Positions 26,636-35,132 of a stretch of 64,000 bases of DNA are shown here, piece after piece. Below the pieces are notes generated by a model, which saw only the letters and a list, made by a program, of their open reading frames with translations, had not been told where the DNA came from and ran no database searches. Within the stretch, counting starts at the first letter, position 1, and every line of letters begins with the position of its first letter. Where the stretch lies: NCBI RefSeq assembly GCF_900142665.1, contig NZ_FRBR01000009.1:62001-126000 (forward strand), written 5' to 3'. This DNA is from Roseovarius pacificus. Lineage in GTDB: Bacteria; Pseudomonadota; Alphaproteobacteria; Rhodobacterales; Rhodobacteraceae. The translations under genes and the position numbers were made by a program.

Positions 26636-29600
26636 GTACTAATCTCCAGCCCCGGCAGGCCGTTTACAATCCGCATCGTCTCAAGGCTCACCGTGATCAC
26701 GCGTTGGAACAGTTCCAGCGGGTAGCGCGGGTCGCCAACCGTTTCGTTGGCATAGTCGTTGGCATCGTTGACGATGCCGCTGGCCTTGTCGGTTTTGACC
26801 ACCTGCCGTTCCATCACCCATTCCAGCGCGGGCTTGCCGTTGACGACGTAATCATAGGCCTCCAGCGGGATGTTCTGCATGGTGATGTGTTCGTTGTAGA
26901 TGACGGTGGTGCGGTCCTTTTCCTTGCCCTTGCCACCAAACTTCATCTTTTTGACGCGGTAGAATTTCTTGGGGTTCGCCTCGGCCTCGGGGATCAGGCG
27001 GTGGTCGCCTTCCTTGAACGTGACCATGTAGGGCGTGACGGATTCAAAGTTCACATGCAGATCACCAAGCGCTCGGCCTGCGTCGCGGAAGGCGGCGAAG
27101 TCGGCAAAGGTTTTGACCGCCGGGATGCGGGGGAGTTGCTTGGCGAGGTTGTTGGCGAAACGCTCGCGGTAGTCGGGCGAGTGCAGCAGGCCGTAGATGT
27201 AATAGAACAGATCTTCCTTGCTGATCTTTTCCCCCGGATAGGCGGCTTGGAAATGCGCGAGGCCTTCATCGGTGATCGCGTCGCGGCGGGTGAGGCCGCC
27301 CGCCTGATCGCCTGAGGTGGCGAAGAGGCCGTCATCGGGTTGCTCCTCTCCAAACAAGTAGAGGGGGAAACACTGGCCGGAATCGACGGTGTGTAGATTT
27401 GGCAGGGAGTTCATCATTAGCGCGGAAAATCCTGCCCGTGCTCCGATGCCTGACACCTGAATGACCAGATTATTCACGTCGTCATTTGGGAAAATGCGCG
27501 GAAGTTGACCGCGACGATCATTGAACTGTGCAGAGTAAAACGCCCATGAGCGTTCAAACGGGCGGTAAAGAGATTGCGCCGCAACCCCACTATCCGCAGT
27601 GGCGCGCGCGCCACGTTTTACGCCCGCAAACAGGTGGTCGCTCCACGAAATGCGCGTGGAGTCGTAATCGACGGCCTTCTTTATGTCGTCGATGGACTGT
27701 CCGCCCACCTGATCAACCGCCTCGTTATAGGCCTCGATCATCCGGCCCATATTGGCCGCCAGCTTGGCAGGCGAGAAATTGTAGGCCCAAGCGTCTCGCT
27801 GGGTTTTCAGGCCATTCGAGAAATCCTCGAAGATCAGGGGCTCGTCTTTATTGCGCTTGTCGCCAAGCAACATAAACTTGTCAAAACTGCTGTCCACCTG
27901 ATCGAGCCAGTCGTTTTTTTCATCAGGCGTGATCGTGCTCCAGCCGCCAGCCTTGGAAATGCCATCGACCGAGGCAAAGTCGCGGATGATCTTGAGCTTC
28001 TGCGTGGTCGTCAGGTCCGGGCCGATATCATGGAAATGGATCTGCCCGTGCTTCTGTGCTTTCGGGTTCTTGACCAGCACGGCAATGGAAATACCGGTCA
28101 TGCTGCCCGAAGCGAATACGTTTTGTCCCTCGCGCGCGGCGCCTTTTGAAAGCATGTTTTTGCGGATGTCACCACGAAGGTGAAAGACGTAAAGATCGCT
28201 GAACTCTTCGGCCAGACACTTTCGCATCCCGTCGGCATATGACCGTTCAATCCATGCACTGCCCGAAACAAAAGCCATGACGCCTGCGTCACCAATCCGT
28301 TCGCTCGCCCACCGAAACGCCCGAATGTAGCTATTGTAGAGCGCTGTTTTCAGAGACGCAGTTGAATGTGCGGCGTAGGTATCGCGGATGGAGCCGTCCA
28401 GCTGCGGGTAATTGACCTTCTGGGCGTTGTCGTTCGCACTTTCCTGCCCCGCCGAATAGGGCGGATTGCCGATGATAACCCGAATATCCAGCGCCTTTTG
28501 CTTGGTCCGGCGTTCCGAGTTGTCGGGCAAGAGGTTGGCGACCATGTCGCGTTCCTGCTCATACATCTGGAAGGTGTCGGTCAGCAGGATGCCCTCGAAC
28601 GGGTCATAGGGCGCGTTGGCGGATAGCGAGCCATAGGCCAGTTCGTGATAGACCGTCTCAATGTTCACGGCGGCGATGTAATAGGCCAAGAGCACGATCT
28701 CGTTGGCGTGGATCTCGTGCTTGTATTTGTGTTCCAGCTCATCGGGCGCGATCAGGCCCGATTGCAGCAGGCGGGTGATGAAGGTGCCGGTGCCGGTGAA
28801 GGGGTCAAGTATATGCACGCCCTTCGATCCAAGCGTCTGGCCGAATTGCGATTTCAGCACGTCATTGACCGAATGGATGATGAAATCCACCACCTCGACC
28901 GGGGTGTAGACGATGCCAAGCCGCGCGGTGAGCACGGGGAAGGCTGTCCGGAAGAACTTGTCGTACAGCTCGGTGATGAGCGTCTGGCGGCCCTGCGCGG
29001 TTTTCACATCCGCCGCGCGGCGTTCCACGCTGGCGTAGAATTTGGCGAGGCTGTCGGATTCCTTTTCCAGATTGTGTTCATGAAGCTGGCCCAACACGAT
29101 CTCCATCGCGCGGGAGACGGGATTTTCCTTGGTGAAGCGGCTGCCCTTGAAGAGCGCGTCAAAGACCGGCTTGGTGATAAGGTGCTGGGCCAGCATCTCA
29201 ATCGCCTCTGCCTCGGAAATCTCGGGGTTCAGGTCGTCATGCAGCTCCTCAAGGAAGGCGAGGAAAGCGGTACGTTCCGGCCCGTCCTTGGCCACGATGG
29301 TGGTGATGCGGGTGATATGGGTCTGGGCGATCTTGGCGATGTCTTTGGCCCAGGTATCCCAATATTCGCGGGTGCCGCATTTCTCGACGATCTTGGCCAT
29401 GATGGCGCGGGTGAATTCGTCAAAGACAAATTCACCTTGCTCGTTGATCGCATCGCTTTGGCGGCGTTCGAGCGTATCGCGGCCGATATCCGATCTTTTG
29501 GCGGGCTTGGCCTTGGAGGTGGCAAAGTCATCGACCACGGCGGTCAGTTCGCGCAACTCGGATTCCGAGGAGATGCGGACCAGCTCCACCTTGTCGCTGA

Positions 29601-31521
29601 TATCCTCGCCGATCTTGGCTTGGTTGATGCGGGCGTCGAGGCGTTCATCGTGGGCGCGCAGGGCGTTGAGGATTTGCCAGACGACCTTGTAGCGTTCGTT
29701 GTCGTTCAACGCTTCTTCGGGCTTGGTATTGGGCGGGATGGCCACGGGCAGGATGACATAGCCAAGCTTCTTGCCCTCGGCGCGACGCATCACGCGGCCC
29801 ACGGATTGCACCACGTCGATCTGGCTCTTGCGCGGGTGCATGAACATGATCGCGTCCAGCGCAGGCACGTCCACGCCCTCGGAGAGCACCTTGGCGTTGG
29901 TCAGGATGCGGCAGGTATCATCGCCCGCATCGGCCTTGAGCCAATTCAGCATTTCCTCACGCGCACCGGCGTTGAAGCTCCCGTCGATGTGGCGCACTTC
30001 GGTGTAGAGATGACGGGCGTCGTCGATCAGCTCGTTGCCGGTGTATTCCTCGACAACCTGCGCGAATTCGTCCTCGATGATCTTGGATTTCGCGATGCTC
30101 TGGCAGAAGGCCAGCGCGCGGCGCATAGGGCGCGGATCGAATTCCAGATCGGCGGCGAGGTCGGATTTGGTCAGCGCCTTGTAGCAGCCGATAATCTTGG
30201 TGGCGTCGTCAAGGGTCAGCTCCGCGCCGTCCTTGAGGCGGTTCTGGATGGTGGTCGAGATCAGCCCTTCATCCACGGCCAGCACGACCACCTTGTAATC
30301 GGTCAGTAGTTCGTTCTCGACGGCCCAGCCGAACCCACGATGGAAAAGGTCTTTGCCGAACTTGCTCTCATCGTCCATCGAGGCCAGCTCGGCGTCGTGG
30401 TCATCAGCCTTGCGCTTTGCTGCATCCCCAAAAATCCGGGGCGTGGCCGTCATGTAGAGCCGTTTTTTTGCAGCCACATGATCATTGCTGTGGATGCGGA
30501 CGAAGTTGCTGTCGTCCTCGTCCTTAAGCGTGACGCCGGTCGTGCGGTGTGCCTCGTCACATATAACCATATCGAACTCAGGCAGCCCATATTGTTTTTG
30601 CGCCCGTGTCAGCACGTCAATCGAGTGATAGGTCGAGAAAACGACCGTCATTTTGTCGGTGGGGGCGTCATTGACCTGACGAGCCAGCCGCTCCGGGTCA
30701 GTCGTCGCGGGGAAGGCCAGATCATGGACGTTAAGATCAAGGCTGTCGGCATCGGCGTTGCGCCCGACCTTGGTATCGGAACAGGCCGAAAACGCGGTAA
30801 AATCCTCTTGGCAGTCGTTCTTCCACTCGCGCACGGTTTGCGACATGAGCGCGAGCGACGGCACCATGAAGAGCACACGTTTGCCTTTGCCCGCGATGGT
30901 TTCGGCAATCCGCAGCCCTGTAAAGGTCTTGCCGGTGCCGCAAGCCATGATCAGTTTGCCCCGATCAGCCTCGGCAAAACCATCCATGACTTCTTTCAGC
31001 GCATCGCGCTGATGGTCTCGAAGCTGCTTCTTGGGGGCAAGGCTGATCGTGCCGGTGCGGATGAACTGCGACCAGTCGATCCGGCTCGCTTCAAGCTCAT
31101 TAATCCCGATCCTGTTCCAGTCCTTTGACAGCTTGTCGAGAGTTTCGCTGGCGTTCCTGCCAAACTCCTTGCGAGTGGTGTCGGCGATGATCAGGCGTGT
31201 GAACAGATCATTTGACGCCGCCGAGATGAAGCTGTCGATGTCGGGTTTCTGGATGCTGTGGTTCGGCGCGTAGAACTTGCACTGGATGGCCGCGTATCCA
31301 GAACCATCCGCGAGTGTGGCGACGAGATCAATCCCGGTGTCCGTCTTGCTCCAACCCTGCGCTTTCGCCCAATCGGCGAACGGCACCACCTCAGAGTAGT
31401 ACTGCTTCTGTGTGTCGTCGTTCTCAAGGAAGACGCGAACCAACCGCTCGAAATAGTCGCCCTTCTCGCGCTCGCTCCGCGCAGATTCACGATACGCATT
31501 CAACAATTCTTGTAGCTGCAT
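26632..31521 (-). CDS. Type ISP single-polypeptide restriction-modification enzyme
   Basis: A 1629-residue fusion of every activity of a restriction system. An Mrr-like nuclease comes first (E25, D65 and QCK at 80-82). A superfamily 2 translocase follows: Walker A ACGTGKT (193-199), DEAH (322-325), MTATPR (357-362), QSVGRVMRR (572-580). Next is a coupler region, then an N6-adenine methyltransferase with DPFTGTGTF (906-914) and NPPY (1019-1022), and a C-terminal target-recognition region (about 1250-1629). This matches LlaBIII/LlaGI-type enzymes, which methylate one strand and cut after translocation. It precedes SIR2 and HerA with overlapping ends (ATGA), an arrangement I do not recall as a described system. 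Confidence 0.9.
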   Translation of the reverse strand: MQLQELLNAYRESARSEREKGDYFERLVRVFLENDDTQKQYYSEVVPFADWAKAQGWSKTDTGIDLVATLADGSGYAAIQCKFYAPNHSIQKPDIDSFISAASNDLFTRLIIADTTRKEFGRNASETLDKLSKDWNRIGINELEASRIDWSQFIRTGTISLAPKKQLRDHQRDALKEVMDGFAEADRGKLIMACGTGKTFTGLRIAETIAGKGKRVLFMVPSLALMSQTVREWKNDCQEDFTAFSACSDTKVGRNADADSLDLNVHDLAFPATTDPERLARQVNDAPTDKMTVVFSTYHSIDVLTRAQKQYGLPEFDMVICDEAHRTTGVTLKDEDDSNFVRIHSNDHVAAKKRLYMTATPRIFGDAAKRKADDHDAELASMDDESKFGKDLFHRGFGWAVENELLTDYKVVVLAVDEGLISTTIQNRLKDGAELTLDDATKIIGCYKALTKSDLAADLEFDPRPMRRALAFCQSIAKSKIIEDEFAQVVEEYTGNELIDDARHLYTEVRHIDGSFNAGAREEMLNWLKADAGDDTCRILTNAKVLSEGVDVPALDAIMFMHPRKSQIDVVQSVGRVMRRAEGKKLGYVILPVAIPPNTKPEEALNDNERYKVVWQILNALRAHDERLDARINQAKIGEDISDKVELVRISSESELRELTAVVDDFATSKAKPAKRSDIGRDTLERRQSDAINEQGEFVFDEFTRAIMAKIVEKCGTREYWDTWAKDIAKIAQTHITRITTIVAKDGPERTAFLAFLEELHDDLNPEISEAEAIEMLAQHLITKPVFDALFKGSRFTKENPVSRAMEIVLGQLHEHNLEKESDSLAKFYASVERRAADVKTAQGRQTLITELYDKFFRTAFPVLTARLGIVYTPVEVVDFIIHSVNDVLKSQFGQTLGSKGVHILDPFTGTGTFITRLLQSGLIAPDELEHKYKHEIHANEIVLLAYYIAAVNIETVYHELAYGSLSANAPYDPFEGILLTDTFQMYEQERDMVANLLPDNSERRTKQKALDIRVIIGNPPYSAGQESANDNAQKVNYPQLDGSIRDTYAAHSTASLKTALYNSYIRAFRWASERIGDAGVMAFVSGSAWIERSYADGMRKCLAEEFSDLYVFHLRGDIRKNMLSKGAAREGQNVFASGSMTGISIAVLVKNPKAQKHGQIHFHDIGPDLTTTQKLKIIRDFASVDGISKAGGWSTITPDEKNDWLDQVDSSFDKFMLLGDKRNKDEPLIFEDFSNGLKTQRDAWAYNFSPAKLAANMGRMIEAYNEAVDQVGGQSIDDIKKAVDYDSTRISWSDHLFAGVKRGARATADSGVAAQSLYRPFERSWAFYSAQFNDRRGQLPRIFPNDDVNNLVIQVSGIGARAGFSALMMNSLPNLHTVDSGQCFPLYLFGEEQPDDGLFATSGDQAGGLTRRDAITDEGLAHFQAAYPGEKISKEDLFYYIYGLLHSPDYRERFANNLAKQLPRIPAVKTFADFAAFRDAGRALGDLHVNFESVTPYMVTFKEGDHRLIPEAEANPKKFYRVKKMKFGGKGKEKDRTTVIYNEHITMQNIPLEAYDYVVNGKPALEWVMERQVVKTDKASGIVNDANDYANETVGDPRYPLELFQRVITVSLETMRIVNGLPGLEIST

Positions 31522-31625
31522 CCGCCCAAAACCCTCAAATCCCGCCTTATTCGGTGACGAGTCGTCTTACCTATTGTTATTCATTTTCTAGCGGTTTCAA
31601 CGGATTGAATCCACCAGTGAATGTA

Positions 31626-31874
31626 TCACCTTCCGGCTTCGGCACGCCCCACATCGTCTAGGATCGCACGACCATCACAGCCGATAGCTCTCACGATCTG
31701 CACGAACTCGACGACTTCCACCCTCCGCTCACCGTTCTCGTATTTCGCGACGAAGGACTGGGGCCGTTCGAGGCGATCTGCCAGCTCGGTCTGCGTCAGC
31801 CCAGCGTCCAGCCGCGCCTGCTTCAATGCCGCCATGAGGGCCAGATGCCCCGGACTGCGTAGGGTTCTTCCCAT
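31626..31874 (-). CDS. Small XRE-family regulator upstream of Type ISP operon
   Basis: An 82-residue helix-turn-helix protein: KQARLDAGLTQTELADRLER then QSFVAKYENGERRVEVVEF is a complete XRE/Cro-type domain. It is transcribed toward the Type ISP gene, 104 bp ahead of it, so it may be the first gene of the operon. Small controllers next to restriction genes (C proteins) delay restriction until methylation is in place. A pair of overlapping palindromes lies directly before its start codon. Confidence 0.88.
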   Translation of the reverse strand: MGRTLRSPGHLALMAALKQARLDAGLTQTELADRLERPQSFVAKYENGERRVEVVEFVQIVRAIGCDGRAILDDVGRAEAGR

Positions 31875-31883
31875 ATCTTGAAC

Positions 31884-31928
31884 TCCGAATAAATCCGGAA
31901 TTCGGATAATCCCACTTGAGGATTATCC
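31884..31928. promoter_or_regulatory. Two overlapping palindromes, likely operator for XRE regulator
   Basis: TCCGAAT (31884-31890) and ATTCGGA (31900-31906) form one inverted repeat. GGATAATCC (31904-31912) and GGATTATCC (31920-31928) form a second, perfect 9-bp repeat with a 7-bp spacer; the two share three bases. They lie 10-54 bp upstream of the XRE start and 52 bp before the divergent gene at 31980, so one operator could control both directions. Function is inferred from position. Confidence 0.6.
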
Positions 31929-31979
31929 CATTTCAGGTTATTGCTTTGGCGTTTTCACACCAAAGTGCTGAGTAGCCCC

Positions 31980-32270
31980 ATGCCTCAATGCCCCCACTAC
32001 ATGACTGATATCCATGAAGAGGCGCGCGTCTGCCCGTCCTGCGGCGCCAAGAAAGGTGTTCTGGGTGCGGGCTTCACCGGGCGCGTCCTCAAGGCGCGGG
32101 CGGGCATCGTAACGGCGATTGGTTTGCTACCGCTCCTCGTCGGGCTTGGCTTTCTTGTAACAGGCGACGTCATTGGCTTCATGCTGCTGGCTGGCCTTGC
32201 CGCCATCCCCTTCGCCATCGCCGCCGGGATCTTTGTCGCATCGGAGGGGCGCGAAAAATGGTATCGCTGA
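31980..32270 (+). CDS. Zinc-ribbon membrane protein (96 aa)
   Basis: Starts at the ATG at 31980 (MPQCPHYMTDIHEEARVCPS). The N-terminal Cys-x-His and CPSCGAKKG form a probable zinc ribbon, followed by two hydrophobic segments (about 40-60 and 64-85). The topology of a cytoplasmic zinc ribbon plus membrane hairpin is shared with the 98-residue protein at 33661. It is the first of several plus-strand genes with overlaps. Function unknown. Confidence 0.75.
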   Translation: MPQCPHYMTDIHEEARVCPSCGAKKGVLGAGFTGRVLKARAGIVTAIGLLPLLVGLGFLVTGDVIGFMLLAGLAAIPFAIAAGIFVASEGREKWYR

Positions 32271-32671
32271 ACCTCCACGATCCCGATGACGCGCAGCGCC
32301 GTTTGCAGGCTTTTCTCGTCCAGTTCACCGCGCCGCAATGGGTGACACAGAGCCAAACCGACGCGACGATTGAGGATCAGGAACGCGCCGCCGAGGTGCT
32401 GGACATCGTTCTGGATATCCTGCTCGATGCGCAACTCGGGCTGATGGCCGATCTGGTTCCCGCCGATGAAGAGCAGTTTTGGCACAGCCCGCGCCGCCTG
32501 CACGCGCCAGAAACGGGGGCACGGTTTGACATCCGGGTGGGCGCGCGCGGCGGCTATGATTTGCGCGTCACGGTGGGCAACACCGTGTTCACCGACCACG
32601 CGATGAGCTTTGAGGCCCTGACCATGGCGCTGCGCAGTTTCGCCGCCCTGCGCCGCGAGGCCGCCGCATGA
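32258..32671 (+). CDS. Hypothetical protein (137 aa)
   Basis: A soluble, acidic 137-residue protein without recognised motifs. It starts 13 bp before the end of the zinc-ribbon gene and ends overlapping the next start (ATGA), so it is part of a translationally linked run. The composition (many Asp/Glu, Leu-rich helices such as AAEVLDIVLDILLDAQLGLM) suggests a mostly helical fold. Confidence 0.75.
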   Translation: MVSLNLHDPDDAQRRLQAFLVQFTAPQWVTQSQTDATIEDQERAAEVLDIVLDILLDAQLGLMADLVPADEEQFWHSPRRLHAPETGARFDIRVGARGGYDLRVTVGNTVFTDHAMSFEALTMALRSFAALRREAAA

Positions 32672-32826
32672 GCGAGCAGAAACACACCTCGTTCTACATC
32701 AGCGCTGATGGCCACAAGGCCCTGCGGCTGGAGGCTATCAAACGCGGCCTGTCGATGAGCCAGCTCATCGCCCGCGCGCTGGCCGATGCGGGCGTCGATA
32801 TTCCGGCAGAGGATTTGAAAAAATGA
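32668..32826 (+). CDS. Small ribbon-helix-helix-like protein (52 aa)
   Basis: The frame runs from the ATG at 32668 to TGA at 32824-32826. The sequence TSFYISADGHKALRLEAI then KRGLSMSQLIARALADAG has the strand-helix-turn-helix pattern of ribbon-helix-helix DNA-binding proteins. It overlaps the genes on both sides by 4 bp. Possibly a regulator of this cluster. Confidence 0.65.
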   Translation: MSEQKHTSFYISADGHKALRLEAIKRGLSMSQLIARALADAGVDIPAEDLKK

Positions 32827-33656
32827 AGAATTTACTTGTTGCAGCTATCACCGCCTTCCTGCCCATTGCCGCCCAAGCCCAAGCCCAAGACCACCTGACC
32901 GAAACGTTAACGCCGGAGCCGCGCCCGTACCCCTACGCCATTCTCGACATTCAGCCGGGAACGGAGGCGATGGAGGCGAGCAGCATGTTCGGGGAGCGGA
33001 TGATGCTGATCCTCGTGCCCGAACAGGTCGCTCTGCGGGTCGAGAATGGTGAGGGGCGCGCCTTTGCGCTGACCTTCGACCAGAAGCTGGTGACGCAGGG
33101 CGTGGGGCTGCACACACGCATGGGCCGCGATCCTTACGCCGAGATCAACGCCACGCTGGCCACCGAGGCCATGGGAGGGCGGGTGCTGCAAATCCGGCGC
33201 ACAATCCGCGAGCCGAACGAGAACCTGCCCGAACCCGCTGCGCTGATCGCGCAGTTGGAAGAGCGCTATGGCCCGCCGTCAAAGCGCGACGGGAGCAGCG
33301 CAACATGGGCTTGGGGCGAAGGGGGTTTCATCCCCGATCTCGACGGCCAGCCGCTGCATGAGATCACCATCGTCAGCCAGTTTGGGTCGCGCAAGACGAT
33401 CCAGTATCGACCCTGCTCAACGGGCTTCAGTGCCGATGCCGAATACCGTTTTCGCCAACACCGTGAAACGCCGATCATGCCTGGTTGCACGGCGCTGTTC
33501 ACGGTTGGGGTTAGCGGCGGCGCGCAGCTCTCAACCGTCAGCTTTTCGCTGACCGATTTCGACCTGATCCGCCAGCATGTGGCCGAGGTGGATCGTCAAA
33601 TCCTCGAAGCCTTGACCACCGACACGCCAGTCGCGCCCGCCGACATGGACCTGTGA
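32823..33656 (+). CDS. Secreted/periplasmic hypothetical protein (277 aa)
   Basis: Begins MKNLLVAAITAFLPIAAQAQ, a typical signal peptide cleaved near AQA-QDH (residue about 22). The mature part of 255 residues has no motif I recognise; two cysteines near residues 198 and 219 might form a disulfide. Its start overlaps the ribbon-helix-helix gene (ATGA). A secreted protein inside this cargo cluster is unexpected for a purely DNA-targeting function. Confidence 0.75.
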   Translation: MKNLLVAAITAFLPIAAQAQAQDHLTETLTPEPRPYPYAILDIQPGTEAMEASSMFGERMMLILVPEQVALRVENGEGRAFALTFDQKLVTQGVGLHTRMGRDPYAEINATLATEAMGGRVLQIRRTIREPNENLPEPAALIAQLEERYGPPSKRDGSSATWAWGEGGFIPDLDGQPLHEITIVSQFGSRKTIQYRPCSTGFSADAEYRFRQHRETPIMPGCTALFTVGVSGGAQLSTVSFSLTDFDLIRQHVAEVDRQILEALTTDTPVAPADMDL

Positions 33657-33660
33657 TGCC

Positions 33661-33957
33661 ATGACAAATGGCACAGCGGAAACCCGGACCTGCCCGTTCT
33701 GCTACACTGAGATGGACGCTCGGGCAGATGTTTGCCCCAGTTGTCAGGCAATCAAGGACACGACGCCCGAATGGGCCAAGCGCCTGAAGGTCTACTGGAC
33801 GGCTGCTGTCGTCATATTCATAGGGTTTGCGCTCACGTTCATAGACGGCAAGGGCATGAACTGGTGGGGGATGCCTTTTGTGGGCGTGGGCGTCTTCTTC
33901 CTGCTCAAGGCCCGCAAGGTAGACGTCTCGGATGTGATTTGGCACCGCAAGGAATAG
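33661..33957 (+). CDS. Zinc-ribbon membrane protein (98 aa)
   Basis: The N-terminal CPFCYTEMDARADVCPSCQA is a four-cysteine zinc ribbon; two hydrophobic segments follow (about 44-60 and 68-82). Same topology as the 96-residue protein at 31980, from which it may derive by duplication. It follows the secreted protein gene by 4 bp. Function unknown. Confidence 0.75.
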   Translation: MTNGTAETRTCPFCYTEMDARADVCPSCQAIKDTTPEWAKRLKVYWTAAVVIFIGFALTFIDGKGMNWWGMPFVGVGVFFLLKARKVDVSDVIWHRKE

Positions 33958-33969
33958 GATAGCACTCTC

Positions 33970-34149
33970 ATGGAAACTCATTGGATCGACAGCCCAGATC
34001 ACCAAGCCGACCGCAAGGAACTGGCCGACCTCTGTGGGCGCCCCCGCACTCCGGCTGAAGACGCACGGCTTGCGGAGCTGAAGGCACGGGTGCGAGACTG
34101 GGCACATCTCAATCAGGCCGCAGAGGAGTTCGTGAACGGCGCGCCATAG
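33970..34149 (+). CDS. Small hypothetical protein (59 aa)
   Basis: The frame ATG 33970 to TAG 34147-34149 encodes METHWIDSPDHQADRKELAD and a helical, charged remainder. It follows the zinc-ribbon gene by 12 bp in the same direction. Downstream there is a strong GC-rich hairpin (34226-34246: CGCCCGC/GCGGGCG), which may end this transcript. No family recognised. Confidence 0.5.
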   Translation: METHWIDSPDHQADRKELADLCGRPRTPAEDARLAELKARVRDWAHLNQAAEEFVNGAP

Positions 34150-34225
34150 GCAACTGGCCAAAACGGTTCAAACCGGCTATGAGAACCATATGATCACAGT
34201 ACGCGCACATATCACCCTGATTTAG

Positions 34226-34246
34226 CGCCCGCGAGACAGGCGGGCG
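34226..34246 (+). terminator. GC-rich hairpin, possible terminator
   Basis: A perfect 7-bp inverted repeat (CGCCCGC / GCGGGCG) with a 7-nt loop lies between the small gene ending at 34149 and the phosphoesterase at 34332. There is no clear T-run, so it could equally serve as a structural or regulatory element. Confidence 0.35.
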
Positions 34247-34331
34247 GCTTCGAGCTGTGCGCCGATAGATGATCTCCCATCACCGCAACGCCTCTGACGC
34301 CGCCGCCATCAGGCATGACGGAGGCAAGGAC

Positions 34332-34898
34332 ATGACCAACTGGTATACGGCAGACACCCATTTCGGGCATGAGAACGTCATCGCGCTGTGCGGGCGGCCC
34401 TTTCGCAATGCCGGTCATATGGACACGGTGTTGATCGAGAACCTGTGGTCTAGGGTCCGTCCCGAGGATGATCTTTGGATCATCGGTGACTTTGCCTTTG
34501 GGCCAAAGGCCAAAGAGGCCAGCTATCTGGAAACCCTTTTCGGGCAGCTTCCGGGCGCGCGTAAGCACTTGGTGATCGGCAACCACGATCTGGAGCCGAC
34601 ACTGGCCTTACCGTGGGACAGCATTTCGCTCCTGGCGGAGGTCAAGGATGGCCCCGACGACCAGGCGCATACCCTGTGCCACTATCCCATGATCACCTGG
34701 AACCGCGCCCGGCGCGGCGCGCTTCAGATCTTCGGGCACGTCCACAACAACTGGAAAGGGTCGCGCAACAGCGTCAACGTGGGCGTCGATGTCTGGGATT
34801 TCATGCCGGTTCGTTTCGAGGATATTGCCCGCCGCGCCAAAACCCTGCCGATGAACAGGCACTGGGCGGATGTCGAGCACAAGGCGAAGGAATTCTGA
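34332..34898 (+). CDS. Metallophosphoesterase (188 aa)
   Basis: Start at the ATG at 34332 (MTNWYTADTHFGHENVIALC), with GGCAAGGA upstream; the frame extends 21 codons further up. Calcineurin-like metal motifs are complete: ADTHFGH, IIGDFAFG, VIGNHDLE, CHYP, and FGHVHNN. Similar small phosphoesterases are common in phages and mobile elements. It is followed after 1 bp by a small gene and then by a second phosphoesterase. Confidence 0.88.
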   Translation: MTNWYTADTHFGHENVIALCGRPFRNAGHMDTVLIENLWSRVRPEDDLWIIGDFAFGPKAKEASYLETLFGQLPGARKHLVIGNHDLEPTLALPWDSISLLAEVKDGPDDQAHTLCHYPMITWNRARRGALQIFGHVHNNWKGSRNSVNVGVDVWDFMPVRFEDIARRAKTLPMNRHWADVEHKAKEF

Positions 34899-34899
34899 C

Positions 34900-35127
34900 A
34901 TGTCCCGGTCCTACCGGAAAACCCCGATCTGCGGGATGACCACCGCCGCGAGCGACAAAGTGTTCAAGAAAGCCGAGCACAAGCGCGCCCGCCGCGCTGT
35001 GAACGCGCGCGATCTGACGCTGGATGATGCCCCGGCGGGCAAAGAGTTTGGCAACCCATGGGGCGCACCCAAAGACGGCAAGCAGTGGATCGACCCAGAG
35101 CGCTTTCCTGAAATCATGCGGAAGTAA
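34900..35127 (+). CDS. Small basic hypothetical protein (75 aa)
   Basis: Starts at the ATG at 34900 (MSRSYRKTPICGMTTAASDK). It is rich in Lys and Arg (KKAEHKRARRAVNARDL) and ends with a WIDPERFPEIMRK segment, so it may bind nucleic acid. It is sandwiched between two metallophosphoesterase genes with 1-bp and 5-bp gaps, which suggests a joint role. Not recognised. Confidence 0.75.
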   Translation: MSRSYRKTPICGMTTAASDKVFKKAEHKRARRAVNARDLTLDDAPAGKEFGNPWGAPKDGKQWIDPERFPEIMRK

Positions 35128-35132
35128 GCGCG

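Noticed and set aside
28645..30309. Plus-strand frame of 554 codons opposite the Type ISP gene
   Set aside because: Antisense shadow; all catalytic motifs are on the minus strand.
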